From: Megaleporinus macrocephalus
Taxonomy: Eukaryota > Chordata > Actinopteri > Characiformes > Anostomidae
Length of the DNA: 64,000 nucleotides
Assembly (NCBI GenBank): GCA_021613375.1
Contig: CM038719.1
Coordinates: forward strand, 42,148,587 to 42,212,586
Reading direction: 5' to 3'
In this document: positions 37,604-49,359 of the stretch, piece after piece
Position numbering within the stretch: the first letter of the stretch is position 1
Layout of the letters: every line of letters starts with the position of its first letter
Translations under genes and position numbers: made by a program
Notes under the pieces: model-generated
What the model was told of the DNA's origin: nothing
The model's database searches: none
What the model saw: the letters and a program-made list of their open reading frames with translations, nothing else

Positions 37604-37911
37604 GCGTATTCGGCAAGCACTGTGAGCTAAACAGCTATGGATTTGAGGAGCTCTCTTACATGGAGTTTCCGAGCCTGGATCCCAACAACAACTACATCTA
37701 CATCAAGTTTGCCACTCTGAAAGACAATGCCCTGCTCATGTACAACCACGACAACCAGACAGGGGACAAGGCTGAGTTTCTCGCCCTGGAGGTCTACGAG
37801 GGCAAGATGAGGTTCTCCTTCAACCTGGGGAGCGGCACGTACAAACTGATGACTATGGTCCGGGTTTCGGATGGTCAGTTCCACACGGTCATAGCCAGGA
37901 GAGCCGGAATG
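37604..37911 (+). CDS. fat4: fat4 exon (window exon 5): end of EGF4 and first half of laminin-G 1
   Basis: Encodes VFGKHCELNSYGFEELSYME, closing EGF4 and opening the first laminin-G domain. Recognisable beta-sandwich strands include YIYIKFATLKDNALLMYN, FLALEVYEGKMRFSFNLGSG and VRVSDGQFHTVIARRAGM. The WHxV-type core motif appears as QFHTV. The exon ends on a full codon (ATG) before gtgagt. Reading through gives a stop five codons later, supporting the donor. Confidence 0.95.
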
Positions 37912-40819
37912 GTGAGTCATTATTAAAATTGCTCAAATAATTTGCCAATTCGGGATTCAGTTCTTTTTTTAATTGAATGTTTTTTTCCATTGCATGCTTT
38001 GTTCCCTGCAGTCTATGCAAACCAGATTGTGTATAGCACAGGCTTTCTGTGAGGGATAGTGAAGCTGACAATGACTCGCAATCATTTTTGGTGCCTTTCA
38101 CACAGTGTTACAATCACGAGTGTCATCCAGAGATGGGTTTATTTGCAGCAGGGATGTTTTTGCAGCACAAACCAAGAATCAAGTTGCCTATGCAAGTTAC
38201 TCTTGCTTATGGTTCTTGCCTGGCCGGTAATCACATTTGAATGCTCCTTGTCGTTTGCGATTTGTGCTCTTCAGCGCTGAGGTTGCAGTTTGAATTCCTT
38301 GCAACATGCTGGGAATCCACTTGCATCTCTGCCTTGCGCCTAATCGGAGCTGTGGAGCCTCCAAACAGAAATCACCAGCTTGTCAGAAGCCTATACCGCA
38401 GGTCTCCAGCTGGATGTGGGGTCCTTCATTCAGCCTCCGAGCGCTGGGAGCCGGTAAAATCGTTAAATTGCCAGGATTTAAGGTAGCGCGGAGAGACGAC
38501 CTCTAATAGCCCTGTCCTCTAGCGCCATGCCACATGTGTTGACCAGTACGGACTGGGATGTTGTGAATGTCTAAGACTGGTTGGAAGGGCTTTGTGGTGG
38601 AGAGGGGAGCAGAGGAAAGGAAGGGAAAGGGGGCTGGGCCTACAGCAAGTCCCCATGGAGGTGTAAAGAAAACCTGATCCTTGTGTTTGGAGAAGGTGAT
38701 GTGGGTCATTTAGGTGGTTCTGTGCTGGCGTGTGTGTTATTTCTTTGCTCCGACGTGGATTTTGAGCAGATGTTAAAGTCATAAGCAACCCCCGGCCGTC
38801 CCCCTGTGGTTAAGCTTGAACCCAAGATGTCAAGGCTACTTTTGTTTAGTTAAGATGTTCCAGTTTGGCCCAAAGGCGGCCTCCCTTGTTTTTGCTGCCA
38901 CGTGACGACGTTGGGTTCTCTGTTTCTATCATAGCCCGATAGATAGAAAGGCTCAGAAACAGGGCTACACTAATCGCTCAAGCGAGGGTCTTTAAAGATG
39001 ACATGGTCCAAGCAACGCGGCCTCCAAACAGCATTGGCTTGGTTTGTTTATGGCTTGCAGTGGTTGATGTTTGCCAGCATGCAGACAAAACACAACCCAG
39101 ATCGTTGCCGACGGCAAGACGACTGTAGCTTCTGAGCGAAAATTGCTGATGGCCAGTTTCGGGTAATGTCTTTTATTTGAAGATCAGGGTCACGCTTGGG
39201 CTGCAAAGATGTTTAGAGTAAATGAAAGCTGAGTGCATCACAGCTGGCTTCTTTTTGGAGAAGAATGCCACTGAAGCTCACACATTGACACACTCTGCTC
39301 CACATTAAGACCCACTGTCGTGACAAAACAAACTCCTAGCGTTTACAGACTCTAACCAACAGCCAAACGGTGGCTCCTGATAGTCTGAAGCAGGACAAGC
39401 CATCGGAATCTCATTTCATAAGAACATTGTGTGGACTCCTGATGGGACGTCTGCCTGAGATCATTGGTCTATGGTCAGATTTTGCCTTTTATATTAAATA
39501 TAAGCGACTCCATGGGCCCCGAGAGCTGATCCTGGACCAGTATGGTTTGCTGCAGTGGATGATGTTCTTTGAAGTGCAGAGCAGCAGTAATAAAAAGCCC
39601 AGATGGCCGGGCCATGCGGTAACTCAACTGTATCAGTGTACACCGAGCTGCAGAAGACAAATACGTCTTGTTTCCAGCCTTGGTTTGTTTTCTCGTAGCT
39701 GTATTTCATGGGCTGAACCCTCAGCTCTGCGTTAGCCATTAGCAACGGGGGCTTTTGCGGGGCCTCTGACGGTCTGCGCCCCCCCCTCCCCCCCTCTGTG
39801 CTCGCCATGTTTACCCAGAGGCCTGTGTGGGCACTGAGCCTCGCCCCCGTTTTTCAACACCTTTGCGCTCTTTCCATCTCTCTTGCCACCCCCCCAACCC
39901 CCGTTTTTTCCCTCCCTCTGTTTTTGGCTAAGCCTCATGAACCGCAGAGTTACAGGGCTGGACACAATGGCTGCGAGGAGCCTGTTTGTTTAAGGAGAAA
40001 GAAGAATGATGTTTCTACTAAACTTACCGTAACTCTTTATTTCGTTCACAACAAGCCTCCCAATCGGATTTCTCCTTGCCTGAACCTCAGCTGGACTAGC
40101 AGAGGGTCACCTGAGGCGTGGCCCATTCAGAAAAAACTAGTAGCAGCCATTTAGGAGGAGGTTTTTATGTTGTCTGAGCAATGTTGTCCCAACGTTGTCA
40201 TAACCTCACTACTGGGTAACACTGCCATGCGGTATTATTACTACTTATTGGCATCTTAGCCAAACTCCATGAAGATATAATGGAACGTATGAAGGATTGT
40301 GAGAGGTTTGCAACATGTGTACAGCCCAAATATCTTCTGTTAACTGTTAGCATCACTTTTATTTCTTTATTAACGCTTCACACCGACCAGGTTCTCCTCA
40401 TATGAACTTCTGCTAGAGTTGCCGGACCACCTAAGGCCTAAACCAGCAGTCCATCCAGAAATGATAACATTACTAGAATGAAAGCTAATAGTTATCAGTA
40501 AGCTACATCTTCAGTCTATCGTTAATCGTTAGCATCGCTAGTTAATTTCTCACTGCTAACAGTGAAATGAAGCTGGTAGTAGCAGTTAGTCGTCACATTT
40601 GCTGCCCGAGTACATCCCATTATCTTCGAACCAGATTTTTGTGTTTTTATTGAAATTAATATTTAATAATTAATAACTTTCTTGGAAATTTCTTTCACAA
40701 CAATCGTCTAGATCTGATTTCTTCTCCTCTGAATGATTTGTAGGAATGTCCAGGCTAATGCTAATGCTAATTGTTTGTATGCATTTGCCATAAATAACAC
40801 AGATTAAAATAACCCAAAC
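37912..40819. other. fat4: fat4 intron, mostly unique sequence
   Basis: About 2.9 kb with several short overlapping frames on both strands (for example near 38241-38506 and 39370-39808). None has a domain I recognise or matches the missing laminin-G residues. The laminin-G frame resumes at 41428 without a missing segment. Confidence 0.6.
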
Positions 40820-41344
40820 AATGCTTTCTCTCTATCTCTTTCTTCCTCTTTGTCTCTCTCTCTCATTCTTTCTCTATCTGCTCTCTCTTTCTTTCTCTTT
40901 CTGCTCTCTCTCTTTGTCTCTCTCACGCTTTCTCTCCCTGCCCTCTCTCTGCTCTCTCTTTCTCTCTCACTGTCTTTCTCTCTTTCCCATTTTTTCTCTT
41001 TATTTCTGTCTCTCTCACTTTTCTCTATTTGCTCTCTCTCTTATTCTCTCTCTCTCTCTTTCCATATCTCTTTGTCTCTCTCTCTGCTCTCTCTCTCTCT
41101 CTCTCTCTTTCTTTCTCTGCTCTCTCTCTCTGTTCTTTCTGTCTCTCTCTCATTCTTTCTCTCTCTGCTCTTTCTATCTCTCTCTCTTTCTCTCTCACTC
41201 TTTCTCTCTGTGCTCTCTCTCTCTCTCTCACTCTCTCTCTTTCTGCTCTCTCTGTTTTCTCTGTCTCTCTCTCTTTTTCTCCCTGCTCTCTCTTTCTCTT
41301 TCTTTCTCTCTTTCTCTCTCTCTCTTTGTCTCTCTCTCTGCGCT

Positions 41345-41417
<73 letters not shown>

Positions 41418-41423
41418 GTTCTT
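40820..41423 (+). repeat. 600-bp CT-rich tract abutting an exon acceptor
   Basis: Almost pure pyrimidine made of tctctctc, tctttctc and gctctctc pieces, ending in about 60 bp of pure (CT)n at 41351-41412. It runs straight into the ctttaag acceptor at 41421-41427. Open frames here encode only Leu/Ser/Phe/Cys and are artefacts. Confidence 0.95.
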
Positions 41424-41427
41424 TAAG

Positions 41428-41513
41428 GCTGCTTCGTTGACTGTTGATCTGTGTGGTGAAGAGCAGGAACCAGGCTACTGTGCGGTCAGCAACGTGGCTG
41501 TACATACTGACTG
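41428..41513 (+). CDS. fat4: fat4 exon (window exon 6): laminin-G 1, middle
   Basis: An 86-nt exon starting in phase 0. It encodes AASLTVDLCGEEQEPGYCAV, then SNVAVHTD, ending with TG, the first two bases of a Trp codon completed by G in the next exon. The acceptor is the less common ctttaag, preceded by a 600-bp CT tract. The donor is gtaaat; reading through gives a stop at once. Size is not a multiple of three, so skipping it would shift the frame. Confidence 0.93.
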
Positions 41514-41865
41514 GTAAATACACACATACACACTTACACACGAATACAAACACCATTAGTTCAAACTTTCCAGTGAAGATAAATTCTATATTTTAATTAT
41601 ATACTGTGTTTAAGATGAATCAGAGCACAAAGAGTTTCACAAATGTACTAATTTGAATTCATATTATTACCGTCCAAAGAAAAACAAGGATCTTAAAAAT
41701 AGTAACTGAGAGAACAGAGAGAACAGAAACTGTCTTTACTTTCAATGTAAGTCAATGGAACCAGAATTGTTTGCAAGTGATTCCAATGATGAATACAAGA
41801 ACATAACCAAAAGCAGGTTCTGCTAGGGCTGTGTGAAATGATGATGCCCCACAACCTTATGAACA
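41514..41865. other. fat4: fat4 intron start with a short dispersed repeat copy
   Basis: 41672-41800 is a + strand copy of the short dispersed repeat, 160 bp after the exon donor. Its donor-like core caatgtaagtcaatgg places GTAAGT at 41747. Otherwise unique-looking. Confidence 0.7.
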
Positions 41866-43085
41866 GAGGTGTCAAGTAACAAAGTACAAATACTTCTTTA
41901 CCTTACTTAAGTAGAAATGTTGGTTGTTTATACTTTACTGGAGTAATTATTATTCAGCTGACTTTTTACTTCTACTCCTTACATTTACACTCCATTATCA
42001 GTACTTTCTACTCCTTACATTTACACTCCATTATCAGTACTTTCTACTCCTTACATTTACACTCCATTATCAGTACTTTCTACTCCTTACATTTACACTC
42101 CATTATCAGTACTTTCTACTCCTTACATTTACACTCCATTATCTGTACTTTCTACTCCTTACATTTACACTCCATTATCAGTACTTTCTACTCCTTACAT
42201 TTACACTCCATTATCAGTACTTTCTACTCCTTACATTTACACTCCATTATCAGTACTTTCTACTCCTTACATTTACACTCCATTATCAGTACTTTCTACT
42301 CCTTACATTTACACTCCATTATCTGTACTTTCTACTCCTTACATTTACACTCCATTATCAGTACTTTCTACTCCTTACATTTACACTCCATTATCAGTAC
42401 TTTCTACTCCTTACATTTACACTCCATTATCTGTACTTTCTACTCCTTACATTTACACTCCATTATCGTACTTTCTACTCCTTACATTTACACTCCATTA
42501 TCAGTACTTTCTACTCCTTACATTTACACTCCATTATCAGTACTTTCTACTCCTTACATTTACACTCCATTATCAGTACTTTCTACTCCTTACATTTACA
42601 CTCCATTATCAGTACTTTCTACTCCTTACATTTACACTCCATTATCAGTACTTTCTACTCCTTACATTTACACTCCATTATCAGTACTTTCTACTCCTTA
42701 CATTTACACTCCATTATCTGTACTTTCCACTCCTTACATTTACACTCTATTATCAGTACTTTCTACTCCTTACATTAACACTCCATTATCAGTACTTTCT
42801 ACTCCTTACATTTACACTCCATTATCAGTACTTTTACACTTTAACTGGAGTAAAAAGCTTGAGTTGATACTTCAACTTTTACAGAAGTGTTTTAAAACCC
42901 TAGTATCTATACTACTACCTGAGTAATGAATGTGAATACTTTTAACTTCATTGTTAATATTCAATATTAATTCAATAGTTTTGTTACAGCTTTGTTTTGT
43001 TACAGCTTGTACTTTTTCTTGTGTTTACTTTTAAAATATTATATATTCAAATAGCACAAACGGTCAAAATGCCCATCCTTGGTAT
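41866..43085 (+). mobile_element. Fish dispersed element with a 36-bp internal expansion
   Basis: The edges contain ggtgtcaagtaacaaagtac and actttaactggagtaaaaag, as in a common fish dispersed element. Between about 41966 and 42830 the segment tactttctactccttacatt plus tacactccattatcag (36 bp) is repeated about 24 times. Units are near-identical; variants are cag/ctg, and one is a base short at about 42468. As 36 is a multiple of three the array reads as a 12-residue repeat, but it is not a gene. Confidence 0.8.
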
Positions 43086-43427
43086 ACGTGAATACTTCAC
43101 AGCGTTGGCAGTTTGCCACTCGGGCTCTCTGGTGATGTATGCATTCTATGAAGTTACTTATTGAAGGCAAATATTTTTGGGACCGGCCGTTTTCACCTCA
43201 TGCTCGTCCTGATTAGCTGCTTGGGCTGTGGGTTTATTTTCCCGGGCTGCTGTAGTCGCTGAGTGACTCCACACGCGACGAAGGCCGGTCTGGCTTGAGT
43301 TTGTTTGGACAGGGGGGTCCGTGCGTTGTTCAGGGAGGTACTGACCCTTCTGTGCTCCGTCTCTCTGTCTTTCTTTCTTTTTCATCTCTGTCTGTCATTC
43401 CCTGTTTTCCTTCTCTTGCTGTCTCAG

Positions 43428-43607
43428 GATACTGGACGTGCAGCCCAACCGACTATCGGTAGGGGGCGTGCGTTCCATCGAGCCCCTCCTGCATCGCCGA
43501 GGCCAGGTGACCACTCACGACTTTGTGGGCTGCATCATGGAGTTCGCTATCAACGGGCGGCCACTGGAGCCATCGCAGGCGCTGTCATCACACGGCATCC
43601 TGGACAG
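43428..43607 (+). CDS. fat4: fat4 exon (window exon 7): laminin-G 1, C-terminal part
   Basis: Acceptor gtctcag, donor gtcggt. Encodes WILDVQPNRLSVGGVRSIEP, then FVGCIMEFAINGRPLEPSQA, ending SSHGILD plus two bases of an Arg codon. FxGCI is the conserved closing strand and disulfide cysteine of laminin-G domains; its partner is in the previous exon (VDLCG or PGYCA). The frame stays open past the donor until 43782, across a mobile-element copy with its own GTAAGT. Confidence 0.95.
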
Positions 43608-43675
43608 GTCGGTGTCTCGTGTACATACATACATGTATAGGTGCTGTTGGAGCCAAACCTGGTACCTACAGAACC

Positions 43676-43800
43676 ACAGCTTTACAGGAGAAGGGAAAAA
43701 CTTGCTGTACTTTCAATGTAAGTCAATGGAACCAGAAGTTTTTCCATGTAATTTTGGGCCATTTCTTTTAATCCGTTCATAGTGAAATTTGCATACAATG
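43676..43800 (+). repeat. Short dispersed repeat copy just after an exon donor
   Basis: Contains ctttacaggagaaggg, caatgtaagtcaatgg and accagaagtttttcc. It starts about 70 bp after the donor of the preceding exon. The GTAAGT motif begins at 43718. Confidence 0.8.
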
Positions 43801-44559
43801 TAAAGATAAATAGGTTTTTATATATTATGTAAAAAAGTGGAAATGATATGTATAATGTATATGTATAATATGCATTATACATATAATATAATTTAATAAG
43901 GTTAACAAAAAAAAAACCCAGTTTTTCTGTTTAATATCCAGTCAAATTAGCTATGAAGCAAAATTTGTTCATTTTTTCATATTTACATACATATTTACCA
44001 GAAAATTCTGACTAAATATTTCAGCATATTTCAGTATTTAGTCCAACTTTTGATTAATTAGGACTTCTATTCTATTTGGGAGATGTTGGAGACCAAATCT
44101 TTTTGATCTGGCGGTTAGAGGTCCCATTTGTTTGACAGCATTTAATTACAGATTTAGAAACTCTTTCTCTCTTGACTTTCCCAACATTATGCAAATTAAT
44201 TATATTATATTTAAGTTTACCATTAGTATTTTCTTAAAAAAAAAAACGGGTTTGACTGTAAATGAAAGATGGTTCCTGATTTTTGGACCATACTGTAGTC
44301 CCAGTCACTACAGTCACAGACAAGGGTGTAAATCTGAATTTAATTTAATTGGGTTGAAATGTTTCATTAAGATTTTGTTGAAATTGTTCAAAATTTGGGT
44401 TTAAGGAACATGTTTATTCAGCAGAGCATTCGGTCTGCATTACCTGCAGTACCTGTTCTATACATGACATAGAACATTAACATTAACTGTAACATGTTAA
44501 ACATAATATACTAGCCAAAAAAGTTCCTTTGGCTGCAATAAATTGAATTCATTATTAAT
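43801..44559. other. fat4: fat4 intron, AT-rich, no recognised feature
   Basis: AT-rich intronic DNA without a supported exon or repeat family. Confidence 0.5.
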
Positions 44560-45735
44560 TTTTGGGAATGTTCTAGCTTGTAAAGTATTAGAAGGTTGTA
44601 GATTGTAAAGTATTAGAATGTTGGATGTTGTAAAGTATTAGAATGTACAGGTTTATGAAGTTTTGGAATGTTCCAGTGAGTAAAGTAATAGAATGTTGGA
44701 GATTGTAAAGTGTTGAAATGTTAAGGTTTATAAAGTTTTGGAATGTTCTAGCTTGTAAAGTATTAGAATGTTGGCGATTATGAAGTATTAGAATGTTGGA
44801 GATTGTAAAGTATTAGAATGTAAAGGTTTATGAAGTTTTGGAATGTTCCAATGTGTAAAGTAATAGAATGTTGGAGATTGTAAAGTGTTGAAATGTTAAG
44901 GTTTATAAAGTTATGGAATGTTCTAGCTTGTAAAATATTAGAATGTTGGTGATTATGAAGTATTAGCATGTTGGAGATTGTAAAGTATTGGAATGTTAAG
45001 GTTTATGAAGTTTTGGAATGTTTTAGCTTGTAAAGTATTAGAATGTTGGAGATTGTAAAGTATTGGAATGTTAAGGTTTATGAAGTTTTGGAATGTTCTA
45101 GCTTGTAAAGTATTAGAATGTTGGTGATTATGAAGTATTAGCATGTTGGAGATTGTAAAGTATTGGAATGTTAAGGTTTATAAAGTTTTGGAATGTTCTA
45201 GCTTGTAAAGTATTAGAATGTTGGAGATTGTAAAGTATTGGAATGTTAAGGTTTATGAAGTTTTGGAATGTTATAGCTTGTAAAGTATTAGAATGTTGGT
45301 GATTATGAAGTATTAGAATGTTGGAGATTGTAAAGTATTAGAATGTAAAGGTTTATGAAGTTTTTGAATGTTCTAGTGTGTAAAGTATTAGAATGTTGGA
45401 GATTGTAAAGTATTGGAATGTTAAGGTTTATGAAGTTTTGGAATGTTCTAGCTTGTAAAGTATTAGAATGTTGGAGATTGTAAAGTATTGGAATGTTAAG
45501 GTTTATGAAGTTTTGGAATGTTCTAGCTTGTAAAGTATTAGAATGTTGGTGATTATGAAGTATTAGAATGTTGGAGATTGTAAAGTATTAGAATGTAAAG
45601 GTTTATGAAGTTTTTGAATGTTCTAGCTTGTAAAGTATTAGAATGTTGGAGATTGTAAAGTATTGGAATGTTACGGTTTATGAAGTTTTGGAATGTTTTA
45701 GCTTGTAAAGTATTAGAATGTTGGAGATTGTGATC
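44560..45735. repeat. 25-bp minisatellite, array 1
   Basis: The unit is about 25 bp: ttgtaaagtattagaatg followed by ttggaga, alternating with variants such as gtttatgaagttttggaatg. Larger blocks of about 100-150 bp recur (for example near 45045, 45210, 45405 and 45465). The same unit reappears at 47355-48720. Confidence 0.9.
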
Positions 45736-46405
45736 TTTCCCAGAAATAGTAAGATTACCAACCAAAATCTGTTGGGACACCTCATGACAGCATCCCACAT
45801 GATTATGGCATGATTATATCAACGTTATGCAAAAGATCTCAAAGTGTGGAGGTGTGTCATCAGCTCGGCGAACGGTAAAGAGCTTTAAAACCAAACGAAG
45901 CCGCCGGTCTTGGTTAGAAAGTGAGCGAGAGAAAAGTGGAGCTGTTGAATTTTAAGCGTGTGCGTGTTTAATATGGATGAAGATATCCATTCTTTCTGAA
46001 AGCGTACAAAGCACCGCGCCAAACCCAACTTCGCAATTTGATGCACTGCTTGACCTTGTCATTTTTTATTTTGCACACTTGCACACACTCCGTGAACCCG
46101 CTGGCCTCGAGAGGCGGCCGCTGAAAAGCAAGGCCTCGGCGAATCCCCTGCTGTCTGACGAGGAGAAACACACTGTTACAAGTGGCCAACTGGCCCAGCA
46201 GCTCCGGGTTCTGGTAGCTGGAATAACTGGCTGGTGTTTTTATGGGTTCATATAATAGAGGGGACAGATCTTTTGCTAATATGCTAATGGTGTCTGCTCT
46301 CTCTTCAGCTGGTGCTGTTGTTGGTGGTGGGAGAGCTGCATCTGCTCCTTTGCTGCCTGTCAGTCGCTCTGATCTGCTGTTTTGCTCTGTGTGTGCCGTT
46401 TGCAG
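45736..46405. other. fat4: fat4 intron, unique sequence up to acceptor
   Basis: No repeat family recognised. Frames near 45977-46255 and 46242-46541 are not supported as separate genes; the latter only overlaps the next exon. Confidence 0.55.
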
Positions 46406-46530
46406 ATGTCCCAGGTTGGAAGGCGCTTGCGCTGCTAACCCGTGCCGGCACGGGGGCACCTGTCTGGATATGTGGTCGTGGCAGCAGTGCCAGTGTTCAG
46501 AGGGATTCACTGGCAAATACTGCGAGAAAT
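46406..46530 (+). CDS. fat4: fat4 exon (window exon 8): EGF between the laminin-G domains
   Basis: Acceptor gtttgcag, donor gtaaga. With the split Arg codon it encodes [20 protein letters not shown], then [20 protein letters not shown], then EK. This is a six-cysteine EGF module. WSWQQC is a motif I associate with FAT4. The last base starts a Tyr codon completed in the next exon. Confidence 0.95.
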
Positions 46531-47354
46531 GTAAGACTTGAAATTGCATGAAACAGTCACTTGGTCACTGTCCAAAGAAAAACAAGCACCTCCAAAATGG
46601 CAACTTTACAGGAGAGGACAAAAACTGTGTTAGCTTTCAGTACAAGTCAATGGAACCGGAGTTTTTCCTGAGCTGTTTTGGAGCATTTCTATTGGTCCAT
46701 TCACTGTGAATTTTGAAGACGGCAGCTGCTGCATTTCAACAATGTAGAAAAATAAAAATGGACAAAAATGGAGATGCATCTTTTTCTTTGGAGGGTGATG
46801 ATAAGCACAAAAGGGGGACATAAAACAGGGACCAAACCTAAATATGGCATTTTGCTGCTGATTTAGAGTTTAATATGTTCAACATGTTAAATAAAACAGT
46901 AATACTACTGTAATTATGATCAATAATAAGACTGATAACATGGGGCCCTATTTGCATTTGCGAATAACATTGTGATTAACAACCCCATATGTGGATCTGA
47001 GACGTGGACCAGGGTTGAGCGCTCCTGCTGAATAATGTAAAATATCTCTATAGTAACTGTGAAATTTTGCAATAATTGTCTGATTTAGTTGCGTCATTTC
47101 AATACAAAATTAAACATCATCCCATTCTCAAAGTTATAACCTGGCTTACACTTATACAGTATTGATATAAGTATCACTGTGAGGTATTAGGACCTCCAGA
47201 TCTTCTGGATTTTCTGGACTGACGCAATCCACATCCAAATAAAAAGTACGTTTGAGCTAAATTGCTACCACATCTCAGCCTTAAACCATGTTTAACGAGT
47301 CATGGATCAGTTTTGGCCCACAAGTATTACTTTCATCCACCCCATATACCCCCA
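46531..47354. other. fat4: fat4 intron with a short dispersed repeat copy
   Basis: 46570-46745 is a + strand copy of the short dispersed repeat, starting about 40 bp after the donor. Its donor-like core has decayed to agtacaagtcaatgg, so GTAAGT is lost. The rest is AT-rich and unassigned. Confidence 0.65.
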
Positions 47355-48722
47355 CGGATGTTTGTGAAACATTAGGATGTTGGAGATTGTAAGGTGTTGG
47401 AGTGTTAACGTTTAGAAAGTGTTCAAATGTTCTAACTTGTAAAGTATTAGAATGTTAAGGTTTATAAAGTTTTGCAATTTTGGAGATTGTGAATTATTAG
47501 AATCTTGGAGATTGTAAAGTATTAGCAAGTTGGACCTTGTAAAGTATTAGAATGTTGGAGATTGTAAAGTATTAGAATGTTGGAGATTGTAAAGTATTAA
47601 AATGTTAGAGATTGTAAAGTATTATAATGTTAAGGTTTATAAAGTTTTGCAATTTTGGAGATTGTGAAGTATTAGAATGTTGGAGATTGTAAAGTATTAG
47701 AATGTTGGATATTGTAAAGTATTAGCAAGTTGGACATTGTAAAGTATTAGAATGTTGGAGATTGTGAAATATTAGAATGTTGGAGATTGTAAAGTATTAG
47801 AATGTTGGAGATTGTAAAGTATTAGCAAGTTGGACCTTGTAAAGTATTAGAATGTTGGAGATTGTAAAGTATTAGAATGTTGGAGATTGTAAAGTATTAG
47901 TATGTTAAGGTTTATAAAGTTTTGCAATTTTGGAGATTGTAGAAGTATTAGAATGTTGGAGATTGTGAAGTATTAGAATGTTGGAGGTAGTAAAGTATTA
48001 GAATGTTGGACATTGTAAAGTATTAGAATGTTGGAGATTGTAAAGTATTAGCAAGTTGGACATTGTAAAGTATTAGAATGTTGGAGATTGTAAAGTATTA
48101 GAATGTTAGAGATTGTAAAGTATTAGAATGTTAGAGATTTTAAAGTATTAGAATGTTGGATATTGTAAAGTATTAGCAAGTTGGACATTGTAAAGTATTA
48201 GAATGTTGGAGATTGTGAAGTATTAGAATGTTAGAGATTTTAAAGTATTAGAATGTTGGAGATTTTAAAGTATTAGAATGTTAGAGATTGTGAAGTATTC
48301 GAATGTTGGAGGTAGTAAAGTATTAGAATGTTGGACATTGTAAAGTATTAGAATGTTAGAGATTTTAAAGTATTAGAATGTTTTATATTGTAAAGTATTA
48401 GCAAGTTGGAGATTTTAAAGTATTAGAATGTTAGAGATTTTAAAGTATTAGAATGTTGGAGATTTTAAAGTATTAGAATGTTGGAGATTGTGAAGTATTA
48501 GAATGTTGGAGGTTGTAAAGTATTAGAATGTTGGATATTGTAAAGTATTAGCAAGTTGGACATTGTAAAGTATTAGAATGTTGGAGATTGTGAAGTATTA
48601 GAATGTTGGAGATTTTAAAGTATTAGAATGTTGGATATTGTAAAGTATTAGAATGTTAGAGATTGTAAAGTATTAGAATGTTGAAGATTGTAAAGTATTA
48701 GAATGTTGGAGATTGTAAAGTG
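47355..48722. repeat. 25-bp minisatellite, array 2
   Basis: Same unit as 44560-45735 (taaagtattagaatgttgga). More than 50 units; a variant ending attagcaagttggac recurs every few units. It lies in the next intron from array 1, separated by an exon. Confidence 0.92.
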
Positions 48723-49295
48723 AGAGGTTGGTTATTATAATTTGTGAGGGGGTAGTTGTGCTCATGTTGCAGTGAGGGGGTAGTTGTGAGGGAGCAGTTA
48801 TGTTCATGTTGCAGTGAGGGGGTAGTTGTGAGGGAGCAGTTATGTTCATGTTGCAGTGAGGGGGTAGTTGTGAGGGAGCAGTTATGTTCATGTTGCAGTG
48901 AGGGGTAGTTGTGAGGGGAGCAGTTATGTTCATGTTGCAGTGAGGGGGTAGTTTGTGAGGGAGCAGTTATGTTCATGTTGCAGTGAGGGGGTAGTTGTGA
49001 GGGAGCAGTTATGTTCCTGTTGCAGTGAGGGGGGTAGTTGTGAGGGCGGCAGTATGTTCATGTTGCAGTGAGGGGGTAGTTGTGAGGGAAGCAGTTTATG
49101 TTCATGTTGCAGTGAGGGGGTAGTTGTGAGGGAGCAGTTATGTTCATGTTGCAGTGAGGGGGTAGTTGTGAGGGAGCAGTTATGTTCCTGTTGCATTGAG
49201 GGGGTAGTTGTGAGGGGGCAGTTATGTTCATGTTGCAGTGAGGGGGTAGTTGTGAGGGAGCAGTTATGTTCATGTTGCAGTGAGGGGGTAGTTCT
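48723..49295. repeat. 42-bp minisatellite, about 13 units
   Basis: The unit is tgagggggtagttgtgaggg followed by agcagttatgttcatgttgc and ag (42 bp). One-base indels in several units shift the phase. It begins where the 25-bp array stops. As 42 is a multiple of three the minus strand reads as repeated peptides (HCNMNITAPSQLPP), but indels break the frame and it is not a gene. Confidence 0.92.
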
Positions 49296-49359
49296 GTAAG
49301 CCGGCTTGTGCATTTACCCCAGCAGGAATTTCTACATACCTCCTGTTTCTCTGTCCTAG

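Noticed and set aside
41924..42778. 284-codon frame of 12-residue repeats
   Set aside because: A 36-bp repeat is a multiple of three, so any stop-free unit stays open. The array lies inside a dispersed element, and one short unit shifts the phase.
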